64,000 bases of DNA from Streptomyces davaonensis JCM 4913 (lineage in GTDB: Bacteria > Actinomycetota > Actinomycetes > Streptomycetales > Streptomycetaceae), in assembly GCF_000349325.1 (NCBI RefSeq), contig NC_020504.1, positions 868,001 to 932,000 on the forward strand. The letters run 5' to 3'. A model generated the notes under the pieces. The model was given only the letters and a program-made list of their open reading frames with translations, searched no databases and was not told the origin of the DNA. Position 1 is the first letter of the stretch; each line of letters begins with the position of its first letter. The position numbers and the translations under genes are program-made. Positions 45,766-53,890 of this stretch are shown here, piece by piece.

Positions 45766-46989
45766 TCAGGCTTTCGTGGGGGCTTTTGGGTCGTAGCGCC
45801 GCAGGGTGAGGAAGGCCTGGGCTGCGGTGACGAGGGTGACGTGGTGGTGCCAGCCCCGCCAGGTGCGGCCCTCGAAGTGGTCCAGGCCCAGGCCGTGTTT
45901 GAGTTCGCGGTAGTCGTGCTCGATGCGCCAGCGCATCTTGGCGAAGCGCACGAGATCGGCGATCGCGGTGGTGGCCGGCAGGTTGGTCATCCAGTAACCG
46001 GTGGGCTCTGCCGATCCTTCCGGCTGCTCGACCAGCAGGGTCCTCAGCGGCAGCACGCCGTCCCACGTGCTGCGTCCGCCGGCGTGTTCCTGCGCTGTGC
46101 GGGTGGCCTCCTTGCCCGATGGCCGCACCTCAAGCACCGCAAAGCGTGAGGTCATCGATCCCTTGCTGCCCTGACGCCAGGTGACGCTCTGGAAGCGGGT
46201 GCTTGCGTCGACCAGCTGGGGCAAGGGGCGGGCCGGCTCGCGGTAGCGGGGCAGTGTCGGCGGACCCAGCCCCTGGTAGGGCGGCAGATGCGGCTCGGCT
46301 GCGGCCGGGCGGGCGATCTCCTTCGGCTCGACGGCCATGACGTAGGACCAGCCGCGTTCCTCCTGGGCCAGGCGGAAGGAGACACTGCGGCCATAACCGG
46401 CATCGGCCACGATCACCGGCACCGACGCCAGCCAGTGCGCCAACCGGTCGAGCAGCCCCAGAGCCAGACGGGGCTTGGTCACATGCACGACCTCGTCAGG
46501 CACCCCCGCGGCCTGACGCCGCGGGACGTCGTGCGTCCATTCCCCGGGCAGGAACAGCTCCCATTCCAACGGGCAGGAAGCACGATCGGTGGCGGCGTGC
46601 ACACTGACGGCGACCTGGCAGTTCGCCCGCTTGCCCAACGCTCCGCAGTACTGCCGGGCCACCCCGACCGACGCCCGCCCGCACTTGGGAAACGACACAT
46701 CGTCGATGACCCACACCTCGGGCCTGACCACCTCGACCAGCCGCTCGGCGATCCGCCGCCGTACCGGCGTCCACTGCCACGGCGACTGGTTGACGAACTG
46801 CTGCAAGGCCTGCATGTTCCCGTCCGGCAGCCGCTGCGCCATCGGCTGGATCGACTTGCGCCGACCGTCCAGCATCAGCCCCCGCAGATAGCACTCGCCC
46901 CTGGCCCGCTGATCCTTACGCGGAACCGACGCGAACACATCCTCCACGAAAAGCCCCAACGCGGCCCGTAACCGGTTCACTTCATGCAT
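45766..46989 (-). CDS. IS701-family DDE transposase
   Basis: 407 residues from ATG 46989 (MHEVNRLRAALGLFVEDVFASV). The frame is open to 47058, but that lies outside the IS. The DDE core includes WVIDDVSFPKCG (first Asp), VPVIVADAGYGRS (second Asp) and WRIEHDYRELKHGLGLDHFEGR (Glu region, the Y-(2)-R-(3)-E-(6)-K-like signature of this family). The gene stops at 45766, but a CCCAAAA heptamer at 45790-45784 is placed so that a -1 slip would add a C-terminal tail reading LTLYQVLDALQDLLRCW and ending with CTTCGRP. See the findings. Confidence 0.9.
   Translation of the reverse strand: MHEVNRLRAALGLFVEDVFASVPRKDQRARGECYLRGLMLDGRRKSIQPMAQRLPDGNMQALQQFVNQSPWQWTPVRRRIAERLVEVVRPEVWVIDDVSFPKCGRASVGVARQYCGALGKRANCQVAVSVHAATDRASCPLEWELFLPGEWTHDVPRRQAAGVPDEVVHVTKPRLALGLLDRLAHWLASVPVIVADAGYGRSVSFRLAQEERGWSYVMAVEPKEIARPAAAEPHLPPYQGLGPPTLPRYREPARPLPQLVDASTRFQSVTWRQGSKGSMTSRFAVLEVRPSGKEATRTAQEHAGGRSTWDGVLPLRTLLVEQPEGSAEPTGYWMTNLPATTAIADLVRFAKMRWRIEHDYRELKHGLGLDHFEGRTWRGWHHHVTLVTAAQAFLTLRRYDPKAPTKA
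45784..45790 (-). promoter_or_regulatory. Possible -1 ribosomal frameshift heptamer
   Basis: On the minus strand the transposase codons are GAC-CCA-AAA, giving C-CCA-AAA, which fits the X-XXY-YYZ slippery rule. A -1 slip changes the reading to CCC-AAA-AGC and opens a frame of about 41 further codons that ends in the left inverted repeat. A TTA leucine codon (45742-45740) lies in the tail. Confidence 0.45.
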
Positions 46990-47031
46990 GTCCACGTACC
47001 CAACATGCTCTTGATCAGCGAAAACGCCCAG

Positions 47032-47047
47032 ACCTAACGAAGCACTA
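47032..47047. repeat. Right terminal inverted repeat of the IS
   Basis: ACCTAACGAAGCACTA, followed directly by the CTAG duplication (47048-47051). Confidence 0.9.
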
Positions 47048-47050
47048 CTA

Positions 47051-47076
47051 GGGGGCACCGGTCGCCCGGTGCCCCC
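47051..47076. terminator. Bidirectional hairpin terminator
   Basis: GGGGGCACCGG (47051-47061) and CCGGTGCCCCC (47066-47076) form a perfect 11-bp stem with a TCGC loop. It lies between the convergent NmrA-like and TPR genes. Before the IS insertion its first base would have followed the NmrA-like stop codon directly. Confidence 0.82.
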
Positions 47077-47085
47077 TCTGCGGAC

Positions 47086-47520
47086 TCAGTCCCCGTCGGG
47101 CAGTTCGCCCGAGAAGGCGGCGGCCATCCGCAGCCAGGGTGCCGCCTCTTCCTGACGTCCCTGGCGTTCCAGGGTGCGGCCCAGCATCAGGTGGGCGTAG
47201 TGCTCCACCGGGTCACGGTCGACGATGTACCGCAACTGTTCCTCGGCGCGGCCCAGTTGGGCCGAGTGGTAGTAGGACCGGGCCAGCAGCAGCCGGGGGC
47301 CGGTCTGCTCCGGGGCCTCCTCGACGACGTCGGCGAGGAGACGGGCGGCGCCGATGTAGTCCCGGGCGCCGAAGAGGAGTTGGGCCCGCTCCCAGCGTTC
47401 GAGAGCGGTCTCCTCGTGCGGCGCGCCGGCGCCGTTGTCGAACAGGTGCAGGGCGCTGGCCCAGCGGTCGGGCGCGACGCCGTCGTGGGCCGGGTAGTCG
47501 TTGAAGCTGTCCGTCGTCAT
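47086..47520 (-). CDS. Tetratricopeptide-repeat protein
   Basis: 144 residues. Two to three TPR units are visible (ERAQLLFGARDYIGAARLLADVVEEAP, RLLLARSYYHSAQLGRAEEQLRYIVDRDP, YAHLMLGRTLERQGRQEEAAPWLRMA). Such proteins bind other proteins; no enzyme domain is present. It begins 3 bases after the LLM oxidoreductase gene ends, so the two form an operon controlled from the palindrome at 48627. A partner for the oxidoreductase is a reasonable guess only. Confidence 0.82.
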   Translation of the reverse strand: MTTDSFNDYPAHDGVAPDRWASALHLFDNGAGAPHEETALERWERAQLLFGARDYIGAARLLADVVEEAPEQTGPRLLLARSYYHSAQLGRAEEQLRYIVDRDPVEHYAHLMLGRTLERQGRQEEAAPWLRMAAAFSGELPDGD

Positions 47521-47523
47521 TTC

Positions 47524-48606
47524 TCAGTCCTCGCTTCCTTTCGCGGCGAGCAGCGACGCGTGGGTCGGGGCGTCCGGCACGTCCGCCGGGCGGCCCTTCG
47601 CGAATTCCTCGCGCAGCACCGGGACGACCTCCTCGCCGAGCAGGTCGATCTGTTCCAGCACGCTCTTCAACGGCACTCCCCCGCCGTCGACCATGAACAA
47701 CTGGCGCTGGTAGTCACCGAAGTGCTCACGGAAGGTGAGCGTCTTCTCGATGACCTGCTCGGGGGTGCCGACGGTCAGCGGGGTCTGCTCCATGTACTCC
47801 TCCATGGAGATCCCGCCGCCCATCACCGGTGAGTGGTCGAAGAAGGGACGGAACTCGCGGATGGCGTCCTGGGAGTTGGGCCGCATGTAGACATGGCCGC
47901 CGAGCCCGACGATCGCCTGCTCGGCACTGCCGTGCCCGTAGTGGGCGTACCGCTCCCGGTACAGCTCGATCAGCTTCTTGGTGTGCTCCTTCGGCCAGAA
48001 GATGTTGTTGTGGAAGAACCCGTCGCCGTAATAGGCGGCCTGTTCGGCGATCTCCGGCGAGCGGATGGAGCCGTGCCAGACGAACGGCGGTACGCCGTCC
48101 AGCGGGCGGGGCGTGGAGGTGAACCCCTGGAGCGGCGTGCGGAACTTGCCCTCCCAGTTCACGACGTCCTCCCGCCACAGCCGGTGCAGCAGCGCGTAGT
48201 TCTCGACGGCGAGGCTGATTCCGTCACGGATGTCCTTGCCGAACCAGGGGTAGACCGGGCCGGTGTTGCCGCGGCCCATCATCAGGTCGACCCGCCCGTC
48301 GGCCAGGTGCTGGAGCATCGCGAAGTCCTCCGCGATCTTCACCGGGTCGTTGGTGGTGATCAGCGTGGTGGAGGTGGACAGGACGATGCGATCGGTGCGT
48401 GCGGCGATCCAGCCCAGCAGGGTGGTCGGGGAGGACGGCACGAACGGCGGGTTGTGGTGCTCGCCGGTCGCGAAGACGTCCAGGCCGACCTCCTCGGCCT
48501 TGAGCGCGATGGCGACCATCGCCTTGATCCGCTCGTGTTCCGTCGGCGCACGGCCCGTGGTCGGGTCGGTGGTGACGTCGCCGACGGTGAAGATGCCGAA
48601 CTGCAT
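47524..48606 (-). CDS. LLM-class flavin-dependent oxidoreductase
   Basis: 360 residues with MQFGIFTVGDVTTDPTTG, LDVFATGEHHNPPFVPSSPTTLLGWIAARTDRI, HLADGRVDLMMGRGNTGPVYPWFG and FVWHGSIRSPEIAEQAAYYGDGFF, all typical of the luciferase-like monooxygenase barrel. The cofactor is probably FMNH2. It is related to the LLM gene at 49808 in plan (EHH motif, GRG after the fourth strand). The ATG at 48606 follows GGAAAGG. A perfect 16-bp palindrome lies 21 bases upstream. Confidence 0.88.
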   Translation of the reverse strand: MQFGIFTVGDVTTDPTTGRAPTEHERIKAMVAIALKAEEVGLDVFATGEHHNPPFVPSSPTTLLGWIAARTDRIVLSTSTTLITTNDPVKIAEDFAMLQHLADGRVDLMMGRGNTGPVYPWFGKDIRDGISLAVENYALLHRLWREDVVNWEGKFRTPLQGFTSTPRPLDGVPPFVWHGSIRSPEIAEQAAYYGDGFFHNNIFWPKEHTKKLIELYRERYAHYGHGSAEQAIVGLGGHVYMRPNSQDAIREFRPFFDHSPVMGGGISMEEYMEQTPLTVGTPEQVIEKTLTFREHFGDYQRQLFMVDGGGVPLKSVLEQIDLLGEEVVPVLREEFAKGRPADVPDAPTHASLLAAKGSED

Positions 48607-48626
48607 CGTGATCAGCCTTTCCATGA

Positions 48627-48642
48627 GGTTGATACATCAACC
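48627..48642. promoter_or_regulatory. Shared palindromic operator, copy 1
   Basis: GGTTGATacATCAACC, a perfect palindrome with a 2-base centre, 20 bases upstream of the LLM gene at 48606. Similar sites lie at 49698, 49745 and 53800. Confidence 0.75.
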
Positions 48643-48690
48643 GTACGCGGCAACACGCGTCCCGCCCGCCCTATTCCGGCGGCCCGCCGG

Positions 48691-49680
48691 TCAGTGGCGC
48701 GGCGGGTTCCGGCGGGGCCGGATGGTGGCGTTCGGCAGGGCCGGGGCGGGGAGGCGCTCGCCCGCGAAGCCCTCGACCTCACCGAAGCGGTCGGAGGCGG
48801 CTTCCCAGTCCTCGCGGGCCCGGGCGATGTCGTCGTGGCTGCGGCCGACGAAGTTCCACCACATGACGATCTCCTCCTCGAACGGGGCACCGCCGAGCAG
48901 AACGGTCCGGGCCGGTTCGTCCGACTCGTTGACCAGCGTGAGGGCGTCCACGCCCGGGTGGACGTAGCCCAGTTCGGCCGGGCGCAGCGGGGTGCCGGCC
49001 AGGCGGACGTCGCCGCTGTCCACGAGCAGACCGTGCTCGAAGCCGGGGTCCACGGCCAGGGTGAGCGTCGCGCGGGGCGCGAGGGTGATCTCGGCGCCCA
49101 GCAGGGGCGTGAAGGTGCGCACCGGGGAGGTGACCGAGGCGAGGGAGCCGAGGAAGACCCGGATCTCGGCGCCGTCGACACTCGTGGGCTCGGGCACGTG
49201 GTGCTGGAAGTCGCGGGCGGTGTTCCGGTGCTCCTCGGGGAGCGCGACCCACAGCTGGACGCCGTGCAGGCTCGTGGTGCCGGGTGTGGAGACCTCGGAG
49301 TGGGCGATGCCGTGGCCGCCCGTCATGAGGTTCATCTCGCCCGGTCGCACGAAGGCGTGCGAGCCGAGGCTGTCGCGGTGCTCGATCTCTCCGCTGAACA
49401 GCCAGCTCACCGTCTGGAGACCGGTGTGCGGGTGCGGCGGGACCCGCATGCCGCTGGTGGCGGTGACATCGTCCGGCCCGTAGTGGTCGGCGAAGCACCA
49501 GGCGCCGATCAGGGTCCGGGCCCGTTGCGGCAGGGTGCGCCGTACGGTCATCGAGCGCGGGCCACCCAGGGGCACCTCGCGTGCGGTGATCACCTCGACG
49601 CTCGACCGCCCGGCCGGAACGGTGTCGTCCACCGACGTTGCGCAGCGCACTGCCTCGGGCGCGGTTTCCACGTTGCTCAT
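48691..49680 (-). CDS. Pirin-family protein
   Basis: 329 residues, two cupin halves. The N-terminal cupin carries the metal-binding residues: PPHPHTGLQTVSWLFSGEIEHRDSLG, then GGHGIAHSEV. Bacterial pirins can act as quercetin dioxygenases or redox sensors. The ATG at 49680 lies 17 bases from the palindrome at 49698. The adjacent LLM oxidoreductases and reductase suggest a quinone or flavonoid-type oxidative stress function (inference). Confidence 0.9.
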   Translation of the reverse strand: MSNVETAPEAVRCATSVDDTVPAGRSSVEVITAREVPLGGPRSMTVRRTLPQRARTLIGAWCFADHYGPDDVTATSGMRVPPHPHTGLQTVSWLFSGEIEHRDSLGSHAFVRPGEMNLMTGGHGIAHSEVSTPGTTSLHGVQLWVALPEEHRNTARDFQHHVPEPTSVDGAEIRVFLGSLASVTSPVRTFTPLLGAEITLAPRATLTLAVDPGFEHGLLVDSGDVRLAGTPLRPAELGYVHPGVDALTLVNESDEPARTVLLGGAPFEEEIVMWWNFVGRSHDDIARAREDWEAASDRFGEVEGFAGERLPAPALPNATIRPRRNPPRH

Positions 49681-49697
49681 GGGGACAGCCTACGCGT

Positions 49698-49713
49698 GGT
49701 TGATGAATCATCT
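49698..49713. promoter_or_regulatory. Shared palindromic operator, copy 2
   Basis: GGTTGATgaATCATCT, the same half-site as copy 1 with an imperfect right arm. It is 17 bases upstream of the pirin start. Confidence 0.6.
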
Positions 49714-49744
49714 ACAGGGCGGATTTCGTCGCACGGACGTGTAA

Positions 49745-49762
49745 TGATTGACGCGTCAACCA
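49745..49762. promoter_or_regulatory. Shared palindromic operator, copy 3
   Basis: TGATTGACgcGTCAACCA; the core TTGACgcGTCAA (49748-49759) is a perfect palindrome. It is 45 bases upstream of the LLM gene at 49808 and 32 bases from copy 2, so the divergent pirin/LLM promoters carry two sites. Confidence 0.65.
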
Positions 49763-49807
49763 GATATGCCTCGGTCCTTCTCGAACCCCTCACGAAGGAA
49801 GACAGCC

Positions 49808-50836
49808 ATGTCAGATCTCGTCTTCGGTCTGGACACGTTCGGCGATGTGCCGCAGGACGACACCGGCGCCCTCGTGTCCGACGCGCGCGCCATCCGGCAG
49901 GTCGTCGACGAGGCGATCCTCATGGAGGAGACGGGCGTCGATGTGATCGCTCTCGGGGAGCACCATCGCCCCGAGTACGCGATCTCGACCCCCGAGACCG
50001 TCCTGGCGGGTATCGCCACCCGCACCGAGCGGATCCACCTCTCCTCGGGCGTGACCGTGCTCAGCTCCGACGACCCGGTCCGCGTCTTCCAGCGCTTCTC
50101 CACCGTGGACGCGCTCTCGGGCGGCCGGGCCGAGATCATCCTCGGACGGGGCTCGTTCACCGAGTCGTTCCCCCTCTTCGGCTACGACCTGGCCGATTAC
50201 GACGTCCTGTTCGAGGAGAAGATCGAGCTCTTCGCCAAGCTGCTGGAGGAGAAGCCCGTCACCTGGAGCGGCACGCAGCGCGCCGCCCTCGACGACGCCG
50301 ACGTCTTCCCCAAGACCGAGTCCGGCCGCCTGACCACCTGGGTCGGGGTCGGCGGAACCCCCCAGTCGGTCATCCGCACCGCGCGCTACGGCTTCCCGCT
50401 CATGATCGCCATCATCGGCGGCACCCCGGAGCGCTTCACTCCGTACGTCGACCTCTACCAGCGCGCCACCGACCAGTTCGGCACCACCGCCCACCCGGTC
50501 GGCATGCACTCGCCGGGCTTCATAGCGGACACCGACGAGGAGGCCCGCGAGGTGCACTGGCCGCACTACAAGCTCATGCGGGACCGGATCGGCGCGCTGC
50601 GGGGCTGGCCGCCGGTCCGCAAGGAGGAGTACGCGGCGGAGATCGAGCACGGCTCCCTCTACATCGGCTCGCCCGAGACGGTCGCCCGCAAGATGGCCCG
50701 CGCGATCAAGGCGCTCGGCGTGGGCCGGTTCGATCTGATCTACACCACCGGAGCACAGCCGATCAGCGCCCGGCTCCGGTCCGTCGAGCTGTACGGCACC
50801 AAGGTCATCCCCATGGTCCGCGACCTCCTCGCCTGA
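49808..50836 (+). CDS. LLM-class flavin-dependent oxidoreductase
   Basis: 342 residues of the luciferase-like family: [77 protein letters not shown] and [21 protein letters not shown]. The ATG at 49808 follows AAGGAAG, and the frame is open upstream through the operator, which is not coding. It starts a run of three same-strand genes (oxidoreductase, F420-type reductase, P450), the first two only 22 bases apart. Confidence 0.89.
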   Translation: MSDLVFGLDTFGDVPQDDTGALVSDARAIRQVVDEAILMEETGVDVIALGEHHRPEYAISTPETVLAGIATRTERIHLSSGVTVLSSDDPVRVFQRFSTVDALSGGRAEIILGRGSFTESFPLFGYDLADYDVLFEEKIELFAKLLEEKPVTWSGTQRAALDDADVFPKTESGRLTTWVGVGGTPQSVIRTARYGFPLMIAIIGGTPERFTPYVDLYQRATDQFGTTAHPVGMHSPGFIADTDEEAREVHWPHYKLMRDRIGALRGWPPVRKEEYAAEIEHGSLYIGSPETVARKMARAIKALGVGRFDLIYTTGAQPISARLRSVELYGTKVIPMVRDLLA

Positions 50837-50858
50837 GCCTCGCCCGAACGGAGCAGAC

Positions 50859-51566
50859 ATGCCCATCACCGAGACCGGGACCATCGGGATCCTGGGCGCC
50901 GGGAAGGTCGGCACCGTGCTCGCCCGGCTGGCCGTCGCCGCCGGGTACCGCGTGCTCATCGCCGGCTCCGGCAATCCCGGGAGGATCGCCCTCACCGTCG
51001 AGGTGCTCACCCCGGGCGCGGTCCCGGTCACCGCGGAGCAGGCCGCGGCGAAGGCCGACGTCGTCGTCCTGGCCCTCCCCCTCGGCAAGTACCGCAACGT
51101 CCCGGCCGAGGCACTGGACGGCAAGCTCGTCGTCGACGCGATGAACTACTGGTGGGAAGTGGACGGTGTCCGCGAGGACCTCACCGACCCGCGCACCTCG
51201 TCGAGCGAGACCGTGCAGGCGTTCCTCTCCGGCGCGCGCGTGGTGAAGGCGTTCAACCACATGGGGTACCACGACCTGGAGGACGGGGCCCGGCCCGTCG
51301 GCGCACCCGGCCGCAAGGCGATCGCCATCGCCGGGGACGAGCCCGACGACGTCTCGACCGTCTCGCGTCTCGTGGACGCCCTCGGCTTCGATCCGGTCGT
51401 CGCGGGCCCGCTCGCCGCGGGCGTACGGCTGGAGCCGGGCACCGAGCCGTTCGGCGCCAACGTCGAGGCGGAGGAGCTGCGGGCGATGCTCCGGCGGTTC
51501 CCGGAGACGGAGCGGGGGCGGGCGGCGCGGGCGGCGGATCAGGATCTCCCCCTTGAGCTGGAGTGA
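50859..51566 (+). CDS. NADPH-dependent F420 reductase-like protein
   Basis: 235 residues. The Rossmann motif [19 protein letters not shown] is at the N-terminus, with [18 protein letters not shown] and [13 protein letters not shown] further on, and [13 protein letters not shown], characteristic of the F420H2:NADP oxidoreductase / NADP_oxidored family. It could supply reduced flavin or deazaflavin to the LLM enzyme encoded 22 bases upstream; this pairing is inference. The ATG follows CGGAGC. Confidence 0.84.
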   Translation: MPITETGTIGILGAGKVGTVLARLAVAAGYRVLIAGSGNPGRIALTVEVLTPGAVPVTAEQAAAKADVVVLALPLGKYRNVPAEALDGKLVVDAMNYWWEVDGVREDLTDPRTSSSETVQAFLSGARVVKAFNHMGYHDLEDGARPVGAPGRKAIAIAGDEPDDVSTVSRLVDALGFDPVVAGPLAAGVRLEPGTEPFGANVEAEELRAMLRRFPETERGRAARAADQDLPLELE

Positions 51567-51619
51567 TGCGCCGCACATACGCGCAGTAACTACGCGAGCA
51601 CGTGTTAGCGTCCCCGACC

Positions 51620-52879
51620 GTGACTTCCCCGGCATTGGGTGCAACCACACCCGTCAGCACCGCGGTCGGCCTCTTCGACGACGCCTTCACCCGCGACCCG
51701 TACCCGTGGCTGGAGTCACTGCGCTCCGACGCGCCGGTGCACTTCGACGCGGACACCGGGCTGTGGCTGGTGAGCCGGCACCGGGACATCCGCCATGTGC
51801 TGCTCACGCCGGGCGACTTCCTCCCGGACAACGCCCAGAACGCCGTCACCCCGCTGCCGTTCGGCGCGCTCAGGGTGCTGGCGCGGGCGGGCTTCAACCT
51901 CCCGATCGCGCTGGCGAACAACGGCACCGACAGTCACCCCGGGCTGCGCCGGGTGGTCACGCGGTTCTTCAACGCACAGCGGGTCACCGCGGCCGTACCG
52001 GTGATCGAGCGCATCGCCGACGAGTTGCTGGACGGAGTGGCGGAGCGGCTCGACGCCTCGGGTCGCTGCGATCTGTTCACGTCCTTCGCGCAGGTGCTGC
52101 CGTGCCGGGTGCTGATGGAACTCCTGGGCATCGACGGGGTTCCGACGGCGACGCTGATCCGCTGGAGCGATGCCTCGCTGGAGCTGTTCTGGGGCCGCCC
52201 CGCACCGGAGCGTCAGCTCGAACTGGCGGTGCTCGTGGCCGAGTTCCACCAGTGGCTCACCGAGACAGTGGCCGGCGGATCGGCCCGGCCCGGCTCCTTC
52301 GTCCGTGCCCTGACCGACCACCGGCTGCCCGACGGAGAGCGGCTGGACGTGGAGACGGCCGTCGCCGCCTGCTTCTTCGTCTTCATCGCCGGGCAGTCCA
52401 CCACCGGCCAGCTCATCGCCACGGTGCTGCGCCACGCCCTGACCGAGCCCGGCATGTGGGCCCGTGTCGCTTCGCCGGACGACTCGGCGCGGGCCTGGGT
52501 GGAGGAGGTGCTGCGCCGCGAGCCGCCGGTGACGTCGTGGCGCCGGGTCACCGCGCGCCCGGTCGAGCTGGGCGGGGTGGAACTCCCGGCGGGCGCACAG
52601 CTGTTGCTGCTGCTCCTGGGCAGCGGCTCGGACCCGGAGGTCTTCGACGCCCCGGACCGCATGTGCCCGCACCGGTCGAACGTACGGCAGCACCTGGCCT
52701 TCGGCGTGGGCCGGCACCGCTGCCCTGGGGCGTCCCTGGCGCGTACGGAGGCGGCCGTGGCTCTCAGGACGGCGGCCCGCCGCCTGCCGTCGGCACGGTT
52801 CGTACCGGCGGCGGACGACCCGATGCTCGGCCTGCTGTCGTTCCGCGCGCCGCTGCGGGTGACGGTGGAGTCGCCCTGA
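51620..52879 (+). CDS. Cytochrome P450
   Basis: 419 residues. The I-helix is FFVFIAGQSTTGQL, the K-helix ExxR is EEVLRR, and the heme-binding loop is FGVGRHRCPGASLAR with the axial Cys. The enzyme needs ferredoxin and a reductase; none is encoded here. GTG 51620 was chosen because a TAGCGT hexamer (51606-51611) lies 8 bases before it, giving a leaderless start. An upstream GTG at 51602 would include a TTA codon and the promoter. It may belong to the same functional group as the oxidoreductases just upstream. Confidence 0.9.
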   Translation: MTSPALGATTPVSTAVGLFDDAFTRDPYPWLESLRSDAPVHFDADTGLWLVSRHRDIRHVLLTPGDFLPDNAQNAVTPLPFGALRVLARAGFNLPIALANNGTDSHPGLRRVVTRFFNAQRVTAAVPVIERIADELLDGVAERLDASGRCDLFTSFAQVLPCRVLMELLGIDGVPTATLIRWSDASLELFWGRPAPERQLELAVLVAEFHQWLTETVAGGSARPGSFVRALTDHRLPDGERLDVETAVAACFFVFIAGQSTTGQLIATVLRHALTEPGMWARVASPDDSARAWVEEVLRREPPVTSWRRVTARPVELGGVELPAGAQLLLLLLGSGSDPEVFDAPDRMCPHRSNVRQHLAFGVGRHRCPGASLARTEAAVALRTAARRLPSARFVPAADDPMLGLLSFRAPLRVTVESP

Positions 52880-52888
52880 GTCCCTTCC

Positions 52889-53737
52889 CTACGGGACGAA
52901 CGCGTCGATGAACCCTTCCAACACTTCGGCGACGCCGTCCTCCTCGTTGGAGGAGGTGCGATGACGTGCCGCAGCCAGGACGTCCGGGTGGGCGTTGGCC
53001 ATGGCGTAGGAGCGGCCCACCGCGGTGAGCATGGGCAGGTCGTTGGGCATGTCGCCGAACGCCGCGATCTCGTGGCCGGCGATGCCGAGTCGGCCGCTCC
53101 AGTCGATCAGGGTGGTCGCCTTGGTGACGCCGGGCGCGCTGAACTCCACGAGGGACAGTCCGGTGGAGTGGGTGGTCTCGGCGGCCGGACCCGCGGCGTG
53201 CCGTGCCTGCTCGTAGAAGTCGTCGAGCGGGAGGGTCGGGTGGTGGGCGAGGATCTTCAGCAGGGGTCTGGCCGGGGTGCGGGCCACCAGCGCCTCGGCC
53301 GTGCCGACGAGTTCGACCGTGTCGCCGCCGAACGACCAGGTCGGGTAGTCCGGTTCATGGCCGAAGTCCCGGTCGTACTCGACGGCGAAGGAGACCCCGG
53401 GGACCGCGGCGCGCACCCGGGTCACGAGTCGGGTGGCCTCGGCGGGCGGCAGCGGTGAGGCGAGAGCGAGGGTTCCGTCGGGGGTGTGGACGGCGGCGCC
53501 GTTGGCGGCGATGACGTGGTGCGGTCCGATGCTCTTGAGCAGCGCGTCCACGACGCGTGACGGGCGGCCCGTGACCAGCACGACGGGGATTCCGGCCTGC
53601 TCGACCGCGGCGAGGGCGGCCCGGGTGCGGGGCGAGAGCGTGCCGTTTCCGCGCAGCAGGGTGCCGTCCAGATCCGTCGCGATGAGTCGGGGCGGATCGA
53701 GCGGATCGACAAGCGGGAGAGCCGACGTCGTGGCCAC
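52889..53737 (-). CDS. HAD-superfamily Cof-type phosphatase
   Basis: 282 residues. The motifs are: I LIATDLDGTLL, II VVLVTGRPS, cap-domain region in the middle, III a lysine in GVTKATTLIDW, IV FGDMPNDLPML. It fits the Cof/YbiV branch, sugar-phosphate or FMN/PLP-type phosphatases. The GTG at 53737 follows AAGAAGG; the frame continues upstream through the operator and tRNA-like gene to 53917, which is not coding. A copy of the shared palindrome lies 63 bases upstream. Confidence 0.86.
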   Translation of the reverse strand: MATTSALPLVDPLDPPRLIATDLDGTLLRGNGTLSPRTRAALAAVEQAGIPVVLVTGRPSRVVDALLKSIGPHHVIAANGAAVHTPDGTLALASPLPPAEATRLVTRVRAAVPGVSFAVEYDRDFGHEPDYPTWSFGGDTVELVGTAEALVARTPARPLLKILAHHPTLPLDDFYEQARHAAGPAAETTHSTGLSLVEFSAPGVTKATTLIDWSGRLGIAGHEIAAFGDMPNDLPMLTAVGRSYAMANAHPDVLAAARHRTSSNEEDGVAEVLEGFIDAFVP

Positions 53738-53799
53738 AGCGGCACCTTCTTGTTCGGGTTCCGAAGGCTCGGAGCTTCGGCGTTCGGTGACCCACTCTA

Positions 53800-53813
53800 G
53801 TTGATGCATCACC
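53800..53813. promoter_or_regulatory. Shared palindromic operator, copy 4
   Basis: GTTGATgcATCACC, the same architecture as the sites at 48627, 49698 and 49745, with one mismatch between its arms. It lies upstream of the Cof-type phosphatase. Confidence 0.55.
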
Positions 53814-53849
53814 TTACTGGCGGGTGCGGGCAGGGAGGGGAACAACACA

Positions 53850-53883
53850 TATGGCCCGCCCCGAGAATTCGGGACGGGCCATA
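53850..53883. terminator. Hairpin terminator 3' of the tRNA-like gene
   Basis: TATGGCCCG pairs with CGGGCCATA over 9 bp, then one mismatch, then CCC/GGG, closing an 8-base loop around GAATTC. It lies 7 bases beyond the 3' end of the tRNA-like gene on the minus strand and separates it from the phosphatase promoter. Confidence 0.75.
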
Positions 53884-53890
53884 CATTTCG

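Larger units (their letters stand above)
45649..47047. mobile_element. IS701-family insertion sequence
   Basis: A 1,399-bp element with perfect terminal inverted repeats: TAGTGCTTCGTTAGGT on the left (45649-45664) and its reverse complement on the right (47032-47047). It is flanked by a CTAG direct duplication (45645-45648 and 47048-47051). A 4-bp YTAR target duplication is the IS701 habit. It carries one DDE transposase gene on the minus strand. The intact ends, duplication and reading frame suggest a recent, possibly still mobile insertion. Removing it and one CTAG rejoins the NmrA-like gene to its own terminator. Confidence 0.9.

Noticed and set aside
47833..51144. 1103-codon plus-strand open frame
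   Set aside because: It runs antisense to two genes and out of frame through a third; composition is low-complexity and no domain is seen.
51602..52879. A longer P450 start at GTG 51602 with TTA as second codon, implying bldA control
   Set aside because: The TTA lies in the likely -10 element of a leaderless start at 51620.
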